From Saccoglossus kowalevskii (Eukaryota; Hemichordata; Enteropneusta; Harrimaniidae): 64,000 nt of DNA. Below are positions 1 to 15,200 of this stretch, piece after piece. The notes beneath the pieces are model-generated. The model was not told the DNA's origin. It ran no database searches and saw only the letters and a list, made by a program, of their open reading frames with translations. How positions within the stretch are numbered: the first letter of the stretch is position 1; each line of letters opens with the position of its first letter. The translations under genes were made by a program, and so were the position numbers. Location: positions 46,626 through 110,625 of the forward strand of contig NW_003158225.1 of NCBI RefSeq assembly GCF_000003605.2, written 5' to 3'.

Positions 1-19
1 TGAATACAGAATGAAATAC

Positions 20-268
20 CTTTATACAATTCTTGTAATGGTAGATATCATGCCCTTTGTTGGTTTTCTTGGTTTTACTGAATAGTACGAGGTCTTCAAA
101 GAGGAAAACATGACGGAGGTATTTTTTTCTGCCATGATACACCAAGAACTCATCCTGCCGTAACAGCTGCCCTTGCTCTTTCACGTTTACGTCACAATCT
201 TTGATGGAGTCCATTGCCAAAAGGTCATTTCCATGTCTGAGTTGAAACTTCACAATGTCTTCGGCTGC
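20..268 (-). CDS. PLEKHG4: Exon 17 seen: end of DH domain and first half of PH domain
   Basis: 83 codons in phase 0. Acceptor CACAG at 273-269, donor GTATTT just below base 20. The peptide begins AAEDIVKFQLRHGNDLLAMD, the last DH helix of this family, then DVNVKEQGQLLRQDEF, and then the PH beta strands around RHVFLFEDLVLFSK (about residue 1,236). It stops at a donor before the PH C-terminal helix, so the rest of the PH domain and the C-terminus lie to the left of the window. Confidence 0.93.
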
Positions 269-3200
269 CTGTGATCATAGCAAGAATGTTAATAAATATT
301 ACAGTACTGTATCAAATGACTGTTATATGTCAGACCTGTCTGTCAATGATTATAATATCGAATATTATGAATTTATAGTGCATTAAACCAGTCACTAACC
401 TACCACGTTATTATAAATTTATTAAACTAATAGTAGCACATGTGAGGTTTCTAAGAATACGAAATCTGCTCTATTACTGGCACATGTGCTTAGGTAAATG
501 ACAGAGGTATGTCTAAGGTCAAAATTAGTCCTATTTAACAATAACATATTCTATTTACTGGGTATATGCGCTTCAATAGAACAACTACATATTTTGAGCA
601 CCATAATTTTCCTGCCAAAACTTTCAGACAACATTTTACATATTTTAATATAGTTTTTTTTTCTTCAATTTTAGGTAATTTTAAATTAAATTACAGATTT
701 TGCTTTGTTTTTGAATAGAGAAAAAATTATGCAGGTCTGTTTTTCTGAAATGTGACAAAAATTGACTTTGACATTCATAGGCTTAAATTTAAATATCCAG
801 TAAACTATTAAATGTTCACAATTTAGACAATCATGTGACTAACTTTCCTCAAGACCAAGTGAATAGATGTTACTGCAAAATGCCATGAAATATCCTATGA
901 TTCATGAAAATTTATTTTTTGCCAAATTAACAGGTTTCTCATTTACACCACTTACAGATTGTATATGGACAAATTAGTCGTTTATATATAGTTTGTGCAG
1001 TTTGGTAATTTGATAGTGACAAATTTGTATATTTAATTAAAAATGAATCAAAATAAATGTCTAGACATAAATCACTGACTCAAAGAAAGTTAGAGACAAT
1101 GTAACTGGTGATTATTATAAACATCATCTATATGTGAAAAATATGTGCCACCAGTTTGAAGACAGATCCTTAATTATATGATATTATCCCTGGTTGTACC
1201 TTTGCAAAGTTTCCACTTATTCTTTCAGTAAATCACCAGACTAGACATGCTGCTTATGTTGAGCTGTCAAGCTGAATCGATTTTAGTTGTATATGCCAGT
1301 TTCTTTTTGAGAAAATGAGTATTCTTACTAAATTACACCTCACCTTAAGATCTTGTAACTCGGGTTCTGTTTCTGGACTCTCTTTAATAAGATCCTTAAG
1401 TAACAACGCATATTTTCCCATTCTCTGGGTTGGTTTCAGTAAATAACTGGCCAAGTCCATCTTATCTCCTAACTCTTTCTGTTTGCTTTTAAAGAATGAT
1501 CCATATTCAGCTAATAGAGCATCTGACTTGGGTTTGTTTTTGTTGTATAAGGCATATAAATTCAGCTCCTTTTTCTGTGGAAAGAATTATACAGTTAATA
1601 CACAAATATATGCTATGACAATCGACATGGAACATGACTGGGTTGGAAAGCACTATTAGTATGTACATTACAGGGAACAAAAATCAAAATTGACCATTGT
1701 TTTGTCGCCATTTTTAACATCAAATAACTAGAAAAATAAAAACAGATTCATTTTATTACCTATTTGCACTCATTTGAATGTTCAAAATTGCTCTTACTTG
1801 AGGTGGACGTCACATTTTTTGTTTACCTCCGACACAGTAGTATAGTGTATAACAGAAAAAAGAATTCAGTCACCAAACGCAAATGTTCACACAGAGCAAA
1901 AATTTGTTCATTGTCGTTTCCTTTCTCATTAGATTATTAAATTATTACTATCAGCAAGCATGCTATTCTCATGATAACATTTAAACTTTTAAAAATATAT
2001 TGTAATGAATTGTTCACAAAATGGCCACCAATCAGCCATTGTGAATTTTAATCTGCAAAAAAAAGTGAAGTACATAAGGGTTTCCATAATGTACAATGTA
2101 TACACCATCTTTGAACAAAATCCATCCAAGCACAAATATAATTAGAGCAAAAATTCTTCATTTAAATTTTTTTTAAAACTAAAATAGCTGTCAGTTGACC
2201 ATCGTGAATCACTCTAGGTCACAAAATAAATGGGCCACATATTCAAGATGTATGATGTATGTGTAAAGTTTGATTACGACTTATCTTGGCATGTCCGAAC
2301 GACATGTGTAGATCGATACACAGACGAATGCACACATAGCGCTGAAATTTCCAGTCCTTGTTTTCGGACTCTGTCTCACTAAAGACTAATAATTTAATTT
2401 ACTCACGTATTTCAGAAAACAATGGCATATTAGTAGCGGAGCACTTCTACATTCCTCCAACTCATGCAGGAAATATCTATAGTGAAAATCATATATCTTC
2501 TCAATATTGCCGAACACGATGCCTCTTTGACCACGCAGTGGTTGTGGAATGTCCTCTCGTTCCATTTCGGGGAAATAATTCTGTGAATGAAAAGATAACC
2601 GAGAATCCAAAATAAGTATCTTAATGGGATTATGAGCATTCATTTCTTTAAAACTGTGACTTAAATGCATCTCTAAAACCAAACACCTGTAATCTAAAAA
2701 CATGTCTCTTCAATAACCACCAGCAACTGAAATTGACAACTGAAAGTTTGTAATATATATTTATCACTTAGAAATTGAGAAAACTATTTTCATAATTTGT
2801 AGCAATAAATTCCAATTGAAAATACAAATATTCAGTAACTCTTAAATATCATCGTATGTTATCCCACTCCCCTCTTATGAATACGAGTTTGTCGCCTTGA
2901 CTACAGCATGATGCAAAGCTGCATCTCACTACCCAGTGTGTTATACCCTCTAAGCGAATGAGAGTGTTCTAAATGACAAGCGACTATAAGTAAATCAAAG
3001 CATGGCACACATGCACATTTCGCCTTGCATGGGATCCACATTGAACACAGTGCGACAACTGGGGTGCATTTGTGTACTGTTCTCTCGAGTACAATGTTGA
3101 ATCATCATTAGCATTATTACCTTCTTAATATAGTCAAGAGCCCTGACATAGTCCCGTTCTGTTTGTAATAACTCTCCCATTATATGCGTCATTTTCTTTC

Positions 3201-6200
3201 GTCTTTTCCTTTCTTCTTCTGTAAGATTAAGGCCACTGTCCAACCGGATGGAGGAGGGAAGACTTTCGGATTTATGTAAATGACTGTTTACATCACCAGG
3301 TGTCCAATCGTTCTTTAATTAATTAATTGGAAAAAAAGATGTGAAGATCAGATCAACGCAAAAAACATTTTAGTTAGAACCCAAGACTGATTACAAGCAT
3401 ACAGCCACACATATTTGTCTTTTCATGTAAGCAAAAGTATTACCGGAAGATGGTATGGGGGGGGGGGGTGGTTCAATGTAATGAAGTTCTACAAATGAGA
3501 AGATATTGAATTAAATTCTGATAATCAGTTGGCTAGCAAAAGCGTAATGACTCAAAAGAAGAATTCAAAATTCTTACGTTATGTTTGCAGGGTAAAACTG
3601 GTTTGCAGCAAATTACTTAATTTGAGAATGGAAATCACACCATTTTGGTCACATACCTGAAGCTCGGAAGGAAATGCATCATCATTTTCTAAATCCGACA
3701 AACCATCATTGTCACCAGTGCCATCACTTCGCATATCAATATCCTGATATTTTCCAGATGGTGTTGCCGATACCGTATGTCTTGGCGATACTGACGATCG
3801 TCCTTTCACAATCCTCCTAAGTACCGAATGATCTGGGGTACTGGAGTTGGATTTAACATTACTTTCACTCGATCTCCTTTGTGTCTTTTTTGGCGTAGTT
3901 CTATTATTTTCTGATATTCCTGAATCCTCAGAAGCACTACTTCCAAGTGATGAGTCTCTGTATTTATGACGCGAATCTGAACAAACACTTTTGGGGCTTG
4001 CCCCCTCAGACTTTGCAGTCGTATGTCGGCGCATATTTTCACCCTTAGGTGTCCTTTGATCGGGTCTCACTCTATCTCTCATGTCTAGTTCCCTGTACTC
4101 ATCACAGAGTTTCTTTTTGACTTTATCCAGTCTTAGCTGTTCTTTGAGTCGTTCAAGACTCTTTATCTTTCTATTCACAAGTTGTTCAGTATCTCGACAC
4201 CGCTCCTGTACTTCGTTGATTACATCTAAACATTTCGCATAATTGTGTTTATCAGCAAGTTTCCTCATCTTCAGAAACTGTTCCTCAGTAATCACTGGAT
4301 GTTGCCGTAAATGCTGCTCTAATTTCTTCCTGAGTTGTTGGCAGTCTTCCCTGGAAACACACCCATCCATGTCTAACACCACCAGGTATTTCATACTTAG
4401 CTGCGCCCAATCACTTGCCTACGAAATTAAACACAAGAATAGTAAGCTGCATGTTTGTAAAATATTTTAATTAAAATTTTGCAACCTAGAGAAAAACACC
4501 AAATTTTTGTAGCGGCAAAAATGTCACTGGGGGTCAGTAAGACTGAAAGTAACAGACAATTCAGAAATTTTGTATTCATGAAATCTCAAACATTCTAGCA
4601 GTGAAAATTAAATCGCATAAAAGTATTGTTCTGGGGAAAAAAGGTCAAGCTAGGCCTCAAATAGATGCTCTTTTGCTAGATTTGGTGTTCCAGAACCTGT
4701 ACTGAAGACAGAAGTGATAAAGAAACAATTTCATGACGACTGCATTTCGAATATGTATTGAAGATTCAGATTTGTCTATGCAAAGTATGGGAATCATCAC
4801 ATGACCTGAAACAGCCAATGACATACTCTATACATAACAACATATGAGTAACATGTACATGTGTACCAAGTCTGGTACACTGATGAATGAATACTACCGT
4901 ATACAACAAAAGGTAACTTCTATACCAAAATAAACAAAACAAATTCACATTGATGACCTCATATAAAAGAGAACACGACCTTCTATGTGTTAACTTTATT
5001 CTTTCCCTACAAATAAACTTGATGTCCTTTTTTTTTCTATGAAAACAAATTTTTTCAGAACTTTCTTGAGAAACACTGAAGACACAAGTAACAGCCTTTG
5101 GCAAGGTTACCTAATTTCCTGTATCACTATTACGTTCACTCTACCAATGTGAAGGAATGATTAAATGAATATGTTGAACAATTTGTTTTAACTTGCATTT
5201 AATTGTATTTTGACCTCATAATATTTAAGAATTTTCTAAAACTTTGTTGAAAAAATTGCAGAAATCTGTCACAATGAAACATGTAGTTTTGTTTTCAAAC
5301 AGGGATAAAAAAGATATTGTTTGAAATCATGAATGACCTCATGATTATAAAATAGTGAAAATCTACAGTGTTGAAAATTGACTGGTTTATACAATTGGCA
5401 TACTGTGAAATACTTTATTTTAGCTGGAATTAATTTTCGCTGAAAAGACAATTTGGGTGTTTTGTATGGAATTTATTTTCACTGATTTTTGACGAGTTGA
5501 ATGTGAAATATAGGGGAAAAAAAGTATATTCGCTGGATTTTATTTTCACAGAATCATCCTTTTAGCGAAAATAGCGAAAATAAATTCCAAGCGAAAATAA
5601 AGTATTCTACAGTATATAAATTGCAAAACAGATGTTCATACAGACACAGTTATCAGATTGTTACCATGACATTACTCAAAGACAGACCTTCAAAAGTCAC
5701 TAAACTAATATTGTCATTTACACAGGACGAGTTCTTAGCACGCACGTACTGTACAAGATACTATAAACAGTTTGATTTTCACTGCAATCAATTATCACTT
5801 TTTAATAATTTTAGGAAATCGTGATAATAAAATTTAGCAAAATTCATCGACCCTCTAGGACCCGAGTAAAAGTCAGTGAATTTCTAGGACCCAGCTGAAA
5901 GTCACTGACTCCTCGTTCTAAAGATTCAAAAGACATTCATAGAAATTTTAAATTTTGGAGGTACACGGTACACACAAAAAATGTTTAAAAGCACAGTGAA
6001 TCACCATGAGAGGCAAATGTTTGCCAGTAAATCACCAAATACTTATAATAGTGAAAATTTCACTGGGATCCTTAAGGTACAAAGTGGAAATGGCTTCTGT
6101 GAAATATTGTCCTGGAAAACGCTTACAATGCCTAAAATAGTTCACATTTATAGAAATAAAAATTAAATGTATTCATTTTCACCTGAGTGAGATTGGTGTA

Positions 6201-9200
6201 GAGAGTTAACATGTCTTCCACTAGCTCTCGTCTATCTTCAACATTCTTGATAAATGACCTTAGATGCTGTTTCAACGTCTTAGCTTGGTCCTTAATTCCA
6301 GTTGACTCGTAATGTCCCGACTGCACTAACATACTAGCTTCTTCTAACAGGTCCTCTCCTTGACTTATGTGTTTCTACGGAATAACAACATTACTTAATT
6401 TAAATAGCAAATTATTAACACATTGAACTTTGACCCTTTTGACCCTCTATTTTCTAGATTTGTTTGGACACTTTTTGAAAAGAAAACTTTACATTTGGAC
6501 TAAATAATAGACTAGGTCTCCTTTCACCAGAGGAAAGTCGTCTCCTGTTTGTTATCAAGAAACATGTAATTTGTAGTAATCATGTCAAGGAATCATCAAG
6601 GGAATACATAAATAGCAATGACTGGAGTTCAAGAGTCGGTAACCCAATCACAAACATGTTTTGTTGATTTCCATCCCAAGAATACATGACACTGAACTGA
6701 AAAAAGAGAATGACCTCAGAACAAAGGCACCGCCAGCCTTAAACAGAAAGGTAAGACCTTAAAGATACAGATGGAATATTCCATTATTTGCAAGGGGGTA
6801 CATGTATGATGTACAAGAAAGTATGCGATACAATATTGTCAAAATATATATTTTCAACGAGTTCAAGGTAACAATGCCAATTTACTATTAGGCTGTAAAA
6901 AAAAATAATAAATATTATACATTTGTACTGAAAAAAAATATTTGTGAAGTGAACCAGATCATATAAATTAGTACATCATGTTGTACAAGTTGACAAACCC
7001 AGTTAGCATCTTACTAAATGATATACATGACCTTACACGCTGTCAAAGTGATTTACACCGGTCAGCAAAGTACTGCAAAATCTGCATCATCTAAAGCTAT
7101 CCAGAATTATTATTGTTCTCTGATGCCAGTAGGTCAACTGCTATATTTCGTGGTTAACACTTTAACCATTTGGGGTGGGAAAAGTAAAAACAAGATTTCT
7201 TTACCATAGCCTCAAAGTAAAACTCTTCAAAGTCGCGTTGTGTGGCTTTAATGCTTGATAATGATTCGCCAACAACAACCGTTCTGTTAAGAAATGATTC
7301 CCCATCATTGCAGACCCACGTGGCAATCTGTCAAAGAGAACAAAAGTTTGATTTGTAACATGCATTCCTATTGGGTGAAATGCCAAAAGTAATCTGTGAT
7401 TAGCCAATCATTACCAGTGAAATAAATTTAACAGGAAAAAAATGGCTAAAGAGTTTAAATAAAAAGCTTAGACAACTGTATTTGCTGCAATTACTGAAAT
7501 GTACATAAACCATTATCATCTCCGTCATTTATGTAAGGTGATGAGCTAATAATAGAGAAAATATGGTATTGTATTAAAAATATTTATAAAATATTCTTAT
7601 TTCTCACCTTGGCTGATTCCTCCTCGAAAAGTTTCAACTGTAAGTGTTGTTCGAGTTGGGAGTGTTTAGTAGCGGCTAAACCGTCTAAAGTTGTAACAAC
7701 TTCGTGGATCTGATTGTACAGCATTGTGACACTTTGTAAAGAGTCCCTGTAACACGCAGAGATAAACATGAAGGAATAATCAATATTGTTAACTTTAACG
7801 AGACAGGGTTAATTAAGAGGTTTTTGTGATGATTTTCATGGCAGATTATTATCTAATTATGAACCAATGAAATGGAAACAATATAACCACAATAGATATG
7901 TGTTACAGAAAAGTTAACTGCATTAGTATAGGTGCTGTGGTAGTCCTTGTACAACATCTGGCTCCCCACAACATTGAAGGACATTTATAAAAGAGCATTT
8001 TAGAATAAGATCAAGAATATTGGGAAGGGGGGGGGGGTGACTGCGCGTGAAAAGGGCTTGTGCTCAGAGGTACAATAGCAGGATGGCTAAGAATAAATTA
8101 GGAAATAGTCATTGAACAGATCTAATCAATCGTAGAACATGTATCAACACAACATAAAGCATTAGTAAATCATTTTCTTGTACATGCAGTAAGTGAAAAT
8201 GTACTTACAAAGAATAAACTCAAACATGTAAAACAGACATTTAAGTTTTAAGGGTGAGTAAAAATCAAAATCCAGTAAGACCAAAGATGTGTGAACCGAA
8301 GTAAAAACGGCATTATAGCTGTATCTTATCCCAACTGATGAACACGTGAACACTTCGGTGGATCAGACGCTTAGTTTGTGTACACCTGGACGCCAGATTA
8401 CCAGATCAAAGGTTTTAGTTCTCATACATCATGGAAGTAAACCAGTGTGTGTAATCACAGAGTCAAACCAAATGCGCAATTGTCAGGGTTCAGTTAATTT
8501 AATGGAGGACTCAATGGCAGTGATGATATACATATGTAAATGATACATCAGTCTTCTTTGGGACTGTGTAAATCATTTCTCCGCCCACTGCACCAAGAGT
8601 ATTATAATACAATTTACACCGAATCCTCGTAAAAAAACCTCCTATTGTGAACTGCATAGGGGATGTACCACAGACTGGACAATGACAGGGGTGTGTCATT
8701 GTTGAAGTGTTGGGATATACCATTGCCCCAAGGAAGGTGTCTGGGGACAGATTGAAAATTAAGATTGATTGCTTATGGTAAAGAGCTCCGGAACATTGAA
8801 GAGGGAATTGATTTTCAGGGATGTCAGAGGGGATGGGGAAAATTCTGCCTTTCAATAGTTTTAAGTATAAGTCGAGTTAATTTTTGAATGATTTGGATTT
8901 ACTGTTGGAAATTTTCATGATTTAATGCCAATGATACAAAAATTCACCCTAAAATAAACAAAATGGTAATTTTATAAGGAAAAACTATATATATAAAAAC
9001 AAAATATTACCTGAAATCTTCAGCCTGTGCTAAAAGCGTGTGCTCATTTCTTAACCTTGTTAAAATAGCGTCTCCTTCAGACTGGAGACCAACAAGTCGC
9101 GAGTCTTCGTAGACTCCCCGTATCTTCCTCTCCAGCTTCTCTATGAGATAGATGGTGTCTTGTGCGCTTTCAGGCTTCTCAATGTTAGCTACTTCTTTTG

Positions 9201-12200
9201 TTATACTAATAATGAATTTGGCAGCTCCTCGACAACCAGCCATGAAAGGTTCCACATTCTGAAAATGAAAAACGTGACAGTCGGATGATTTCAGATTTTA
9301 ATTCTGTGCTTTGGGATTAAAATACCTGGGCTACAACAATGTCATGTCTTGTGTACGAGGGATGATTTCATGTACAACAACTCCACTTCGTATTATATAG
9401 ATACATGTTTGAAGGAACTATTTTTTCCATTCGAACAGTGTTGTCTACATTTTGGAGCTTTGTCTCAAGTGAAACACTCAGCTGATTTAAAAATAAGAAG
9501 ACACTATATGACTATGCTTCAAAAATTGACATTATCTCCCTTTTGGTTCTTGGGTTGGTGAAGGAAGATTAGTTCGGAGTGCTTTTTTAGTTAATTTGAT
9601 TTGAAATGTTCACACTATAGGTAGTGTATTTATCTATCAAAAAACATTGGGATGTTTTCATTTCAGACAGTTTTCAGTTAAGAATAGATGCCAAATGTGT
9701 TTAATTGTGAGGCTGACACATTATTTGACATGTTACTACAAGAGAACAAAAAAACTTTCGTATAAACAGCCAAGACACTTGTTGATAAACAAGAATCAAA
9801 GAGTGAGGAATTTTCATGGAAAAACAAAACAAAACAAAACAAAACAAAACCCCAGGAACTTTGACCTTCCTGAGCAACTATAAAACAGAATTTGGGAGAA
9901 TGACTAATTTGCATAATAAATCACCCAGTACAAATTTCAGACACTAAAATGTTTTGTGAAATGTTAATAGTAAATATAGTAAATTCTGATATCAATTTTT
10001 AAAACCAAATCATACTTTTCATTACAATGCAAAGTATTTGAAAAAAAATGTTAAGGATAAATAAACAAATAATGTGAGTTGGGAGACAATTTCGTTATTT
10101 TAAACACAGTCAATGATAGCATTGGAATTGTTGCAGTAAAACAACGCTATTTCTAGATGCATGGAGCCGGGAACAGCCACCGGTGGTGCTATATACAATC
10201 AAAATTTATTTAGGCTTGCCAACACTCACATTGGTGAACAGTGTAAAAACCAGACACTTGTTAAATTTGATGACCAGTTTAGTATGATAGAAAACGTGTA
10301 TAGTTTTCAAATAACCACAATAGACAGATTGGGTTCACGTGATTCTGGCATTTCATAATAAATGCTTTCTATTAATAAATGGACTTTAAAATGTTGCGTA
10401 CACATGCGCATGCTTCGGGCCAATTTTCCGTATTCCACAACACACAAGTCCTCACAGTGAGGTCAATTGCAGTTTACGTTTTATGCAAGGTAACGTTCAG
10501 CACCATCAATGAGGTTCATAGATGGTGCTGAATGTTGTGTTCTTATTCAAAGCCCACACATAAGTGTCACTACCAGATATATACACAAGCTAACAAACCA
10601 CTCCAACCCAGCGACAGCTGAGACTGCAAAGGATTTGTACACACTCCCACCACGGCATACGCTGTAATATGCAATTATAATTCTTGTCCCCCATATCTCT
10701 GGATTTAAAACTGTTATCAGTTCATTCTTTCAAAGATGTCATATCTTTTGACATTGGGTGCCAAACAATTTTGCTGGGATTAAAAGATAACACTAGGGTG
10801 CATGTTGTAACACATCAATAATGTGTAATGAAGTCACGATATATAGATCATCACATCACCATTAGTGTACAGTTATAGCTGTAAGATGATACTGGCAGAG
10901 TTTGAATGTATTTCAGGGCTTCAAGCTTGATAACCTATGACATGCAGGCAAACATGGGTGGAGTCATTTCATTGGAGGAAATGGGCAAAGTTGCAAACGT
11001 GGTGAAATAATTTTGGTTTACTTGCATGTAAAGGGATGTGTATGAGAAACTCCGGGGGGGGGGGGGGGGAGTGACTATGAGAAACTCAAGTGGGTGGCAT
11101 GGATTCACAGGAAAAAAATTATGAACAAAATATATACACATTTGACTGAGAAAAGCAAAACTAATATTTACGGCACCATGAAAAAAACGAAAACTAAGAA
11201 TAGGAAAACAAATGTTTTGCTCAGTAGTTTTATATCATATCCTCTCCCAGAGTTTTTAATTGTCAACTTTTCAAAATGTTAGTACCCGGTATCATACACA
11301 GCATACAAAGCTTTGTTTTAAAGACGTCTAGGCTTCTCTCTTATAATGAAAGTTTTAATAAAATCACAAAGATAATGTATTCCTAAAGGAACTACGATAA
11401 TCTGCAATCGTTTTGAAAAATTATAAAAAAAATTTTGTAGTAAAAAATTTTCAGGGGTCTACAACACTGTGTGCACAAACCATAAAGCAGTTTCTGGTGT
11501 TTCCTTAAAATCACTGCTGTTGATATTGTAGTAGTTTGTATCAAATAAGCTTTAGTTATGACTTGTAATGGAAATAGGCATTTTAGTTTCCTAATAGTGT
11601 CATGGGGCAATCTCTGAATTTTAGGCTTTTGTTTAAAATCCAGGCTTACGAATATTCCATTAATTGTTATCTGTTGTTACTGAGATAATAATTGTACATG
11701 TGTTTTGAAATTACACAACTATCCAATTTAAAACTCCAGACCTAAATCATGCATAAAACAATGTAGTTGAGACTAGAGACCTTATCGGAATACTTTCCCA
11801 TGTATTAATCAAAACATCCCGGTTTGCTATTAATCGCCGTAGAAGAAAACATCAATAGGAATTTAGTTAGGTGACTTTCAAAATATGCAGAGAAATGATG
11901 AAAAGTTGCTTACCATCCGAAACCTAATCCAATCCTCATGATTGTATGGATAAGTACCGCTGAACTCGCTGGTCACTTGATGGCATGGAATGAATTTATT
12001 CAGCGCTTCCACCGACGACAACAGTTCAAACTGCAATGACGAAGAGAACGGTTGCTAAAAATATGACCAGGCTTGCAGAGAATTTGTCTAATTATACAAT
12101 ACAGAGTTGTGTACATTAATGGAGGTCAGGGAAAGGCCATATAAGTATTAAACACACTGGAGGGAAAATGTCAACACATGGAGTGTTCGGTTACAAATAT

Positions 12201-15200
12201 ATTACTGGGAAAACACACTAGGTGTATTTGAATTTTTATGCAGGCTGATTTCTACTATTCAGCCATGTTGGATTTACATTGTATGTTAATGTTGTATATA
12301 TTGACCTTGAAATAAAGTCATTGTGTAACTTTATTGATAGGTATCGAGATAGTTGAGCTCTTTAAGTTCTTCTACATCAAAATATGTATTGATTTAATAA
12401 AACTGCCACGAGATTTTATAATTTATTGGTTAAGATGGTTAATATTCATCAAAGTGGAATTTGTTTTCAAAAAAGAAAACTTGCATGGAATGTTCCTTTT
12501 TATCTTTTTCCTTCTATGAAAACTACGCACTGTACCATGGACACACAACCGGGAATGAATTAAATTTTAATGAAGAATAATATCTAAACAAATAGATCAC
12601 ATGTAGCGTAGTAGTTGGTGCACTGAGTGTGCCACAATCTAATTAGGAAGGCCACTGTTCTTTGGGCAAAAACCACAGAATGAAAAGATAAATGATTGGA
12701 TGGTTATGTTGATTGACCCTAATTGACTCCAAAATGACACATTAAACTGGAAGATGGTCACACAAACTTCGCATATGAAATATAGTTTTTAAGACAAAGT
12801 TGCACTGGATGCAAAGTTAGCTGTTTGCTCATTGCAAAAAATGTTAGACAAGCAGCCTGTCGGCTGAGATAGCTCCGCTGTTAGCAATGCACATGGCAAT
12901 TAAAGAACAGAAGATATCATTAGAAAATGAACAAATCTGAGAGAGGTCGACATGTAGTACCTACATATGTAATATCAAAGCAATTGGACTTGCGGTTTTC
13001 AACAAGAAGTCGAAAATATCACTTTTTACCAAAAATGACAAAAATATTCACCAAAATTAGAGAATTAAAGATATCATTACAAAATGAACAAATCTGAGAG
13101 AGGTCCACATGTAGTACCTATATATGTAATATCAAAGCAATTGCACTTGCGGTTTTCAACAAGAAGTCGAAAATATCACTTTTTACTAAAAATGACAAAA
13201 ATATTCACCAAAATTAGAGAATTGAAGATATCATCATGAAATGAACAAATCTGAGAGAGGTCTACCCAAGGTACATATACACCAAGTATCAAAGCATTCA
13301 GGCTTGTAGTTTTCAAGAAGAAGTCGAAAAAGTAAAACATTGACACGGACGACGACGACGGAGACGGACGACGACGGACAATCACTCATATGATAAGCTC
13401 CGCTCGACAAAGTCGACAGCGAAGCTAAAAAGACAACACTGACTGTTAATTGCTGGGAACTGTCACCTGCTGCAGATTTAAATTACCGTAGAATACTTTA
13501 TTTTAGCTGGAATTAATTTTTCGCTGAAAAGAGTTTAGGTGTTTTGTATAGAATTTATTTTCACTGATTTTTCATGAAATGAATGTAAAATATACAGAAA
13601 AAGGTATATTCGCTGGATTTTATTTTCACTGAATCATTTCTTCAGCAAAAATTAATTCCAAGCGAAAATAAAGTATTTTACAGTATTTAGTGCACATAAC
13701 CAAAAGTTTCCTTTATTGGACACTGGATCATTAAATTAAAACTTACTTTGTTTGAGACAAACCCCCGTAATTTACATACTTATTTTGTTGACAGGCAAAC
13801 TTCTGTAATTTACGTAATCTTATAGACACTACTAATATAACATATATGGTTCATAAGCTTATTGTAATTAATGGGCCATCCTGTGTGACACTGGGAGTTT
13901 TTGGAAAGGGAAAACTATTTATAAAAGTTTACCACCTTTTGGTTTTGATTATTAAAACGGGGTCGTCTAAAAATAGAATTAAGTTCACGAAGTGAAAAAC
14001 GATGTCTGGAGATCAATACTGTAAACTACTTTAATTTTGTAAAGTTTAGCAGTCAGTGAAGATTTTGCTGCTGTCCCATGATGCAGTGTGTCAGTGACAT
14101 TCACAAATTTTTGTCTTTATGAGTGACATAAAAGCGTCAAGATATAAACATTCCTAGTAGCAAAATTGGTTTAAAGTAGAAACATTCAGACGTTAGCCAT
14201 AAATCATGAAATATCATTCGTTTGTGTGTTACAGTGACGTATTTTGAGAAACTTCCTCATATTTTTCAAATAATTCCATAGAACACAATGCTAAAGATTG
14301 CAATTATTTTTACTATTTTTGAAATAATTTAGGACAACAAAAAGTACTCTATCAATCATAATATACGACTTCAAGACTTACATGTATTCACGCTTTAGTC
14401 AACAAATATAATCTAAGAAGAAAAATTTTAAAAATAATGCAAATTTTATTCCCATTTTCTATAATTTTCAAAACACCCAATATCACTTACAATATAATGA
14501 AAAGCCTTTAACGGCTCAAAAATCTCTGAAATTACACTAGTGCCTCATGGGAAATGGGGAAATGTAATTTGAGCGGTTCACCCATTGTTGTGTGCTAACA
14601 TATTACATACACCAATGTCTGCCATGCAAGGACAGTTGATTGGCAGTCTGTTTGAAGAACTTCCAATTTCGGGCAATGTAGTAAACTAAAAGCCGTTGAC
14701 TTGAATTTGATAGGAGCTGTTTACAATAGTTTGACTTGAAAAAATGATCTTCATTATTTAGGGTTCATTATTTAAGTGAATCTCTTACCTTGAAATTTAC
14801 TTGAGGTTTAAATAGTGTTGAATTGAGATAGAGTAATGGTGATTTGGCTTCTAATAAAACATAAACTGTATTAATAGCACCAGACCTGTTATTCTGAATT
14901 TAAAAAAAAAAAAATCCACAAAATTACATTATATAAAACCAACTTAAAATTATGACAGAATACACAATGCTGAGCTGAGAAATTACCCACAGTTCATGAC
15001 AGCTAAGACTCTGAGTAGAACTCTGAATGGAACGGTATTTGTTTACGAGAGTTACGCTTGGTAGTAAGTTAAAAGGCAAATGAGAGAATGTCACGTCAAC
15101 CTATTATTGTTTATAAAACAAAGATAAGTAAGGTTAGAGTAATATTGCAAAAAACATTCCTGCTTAACAAAGTAGGGGGTAAAAATAGATAAAAATAAAC

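Noticed and set aside
7201-7407. 68-codon frame starting MANHRLLLAF over exon 11
   Set aside because: Wrong frame; the correct frame reads IATWVCNDGESFLNRTVVVG and joins its neighbours in phase.
10492-10536. miR-29/miR-285 family microRNA
   Set aside because: Only the seed matches, on the wrong arm for that family, and the stem is 16 bp.
12601-12675. Possible tRNA-derived SINE head (TAGCGTAGTAGTTGGTGC)
   Set aside because: A-box-like only; no B-box at the right spacing and no tail or duplication.
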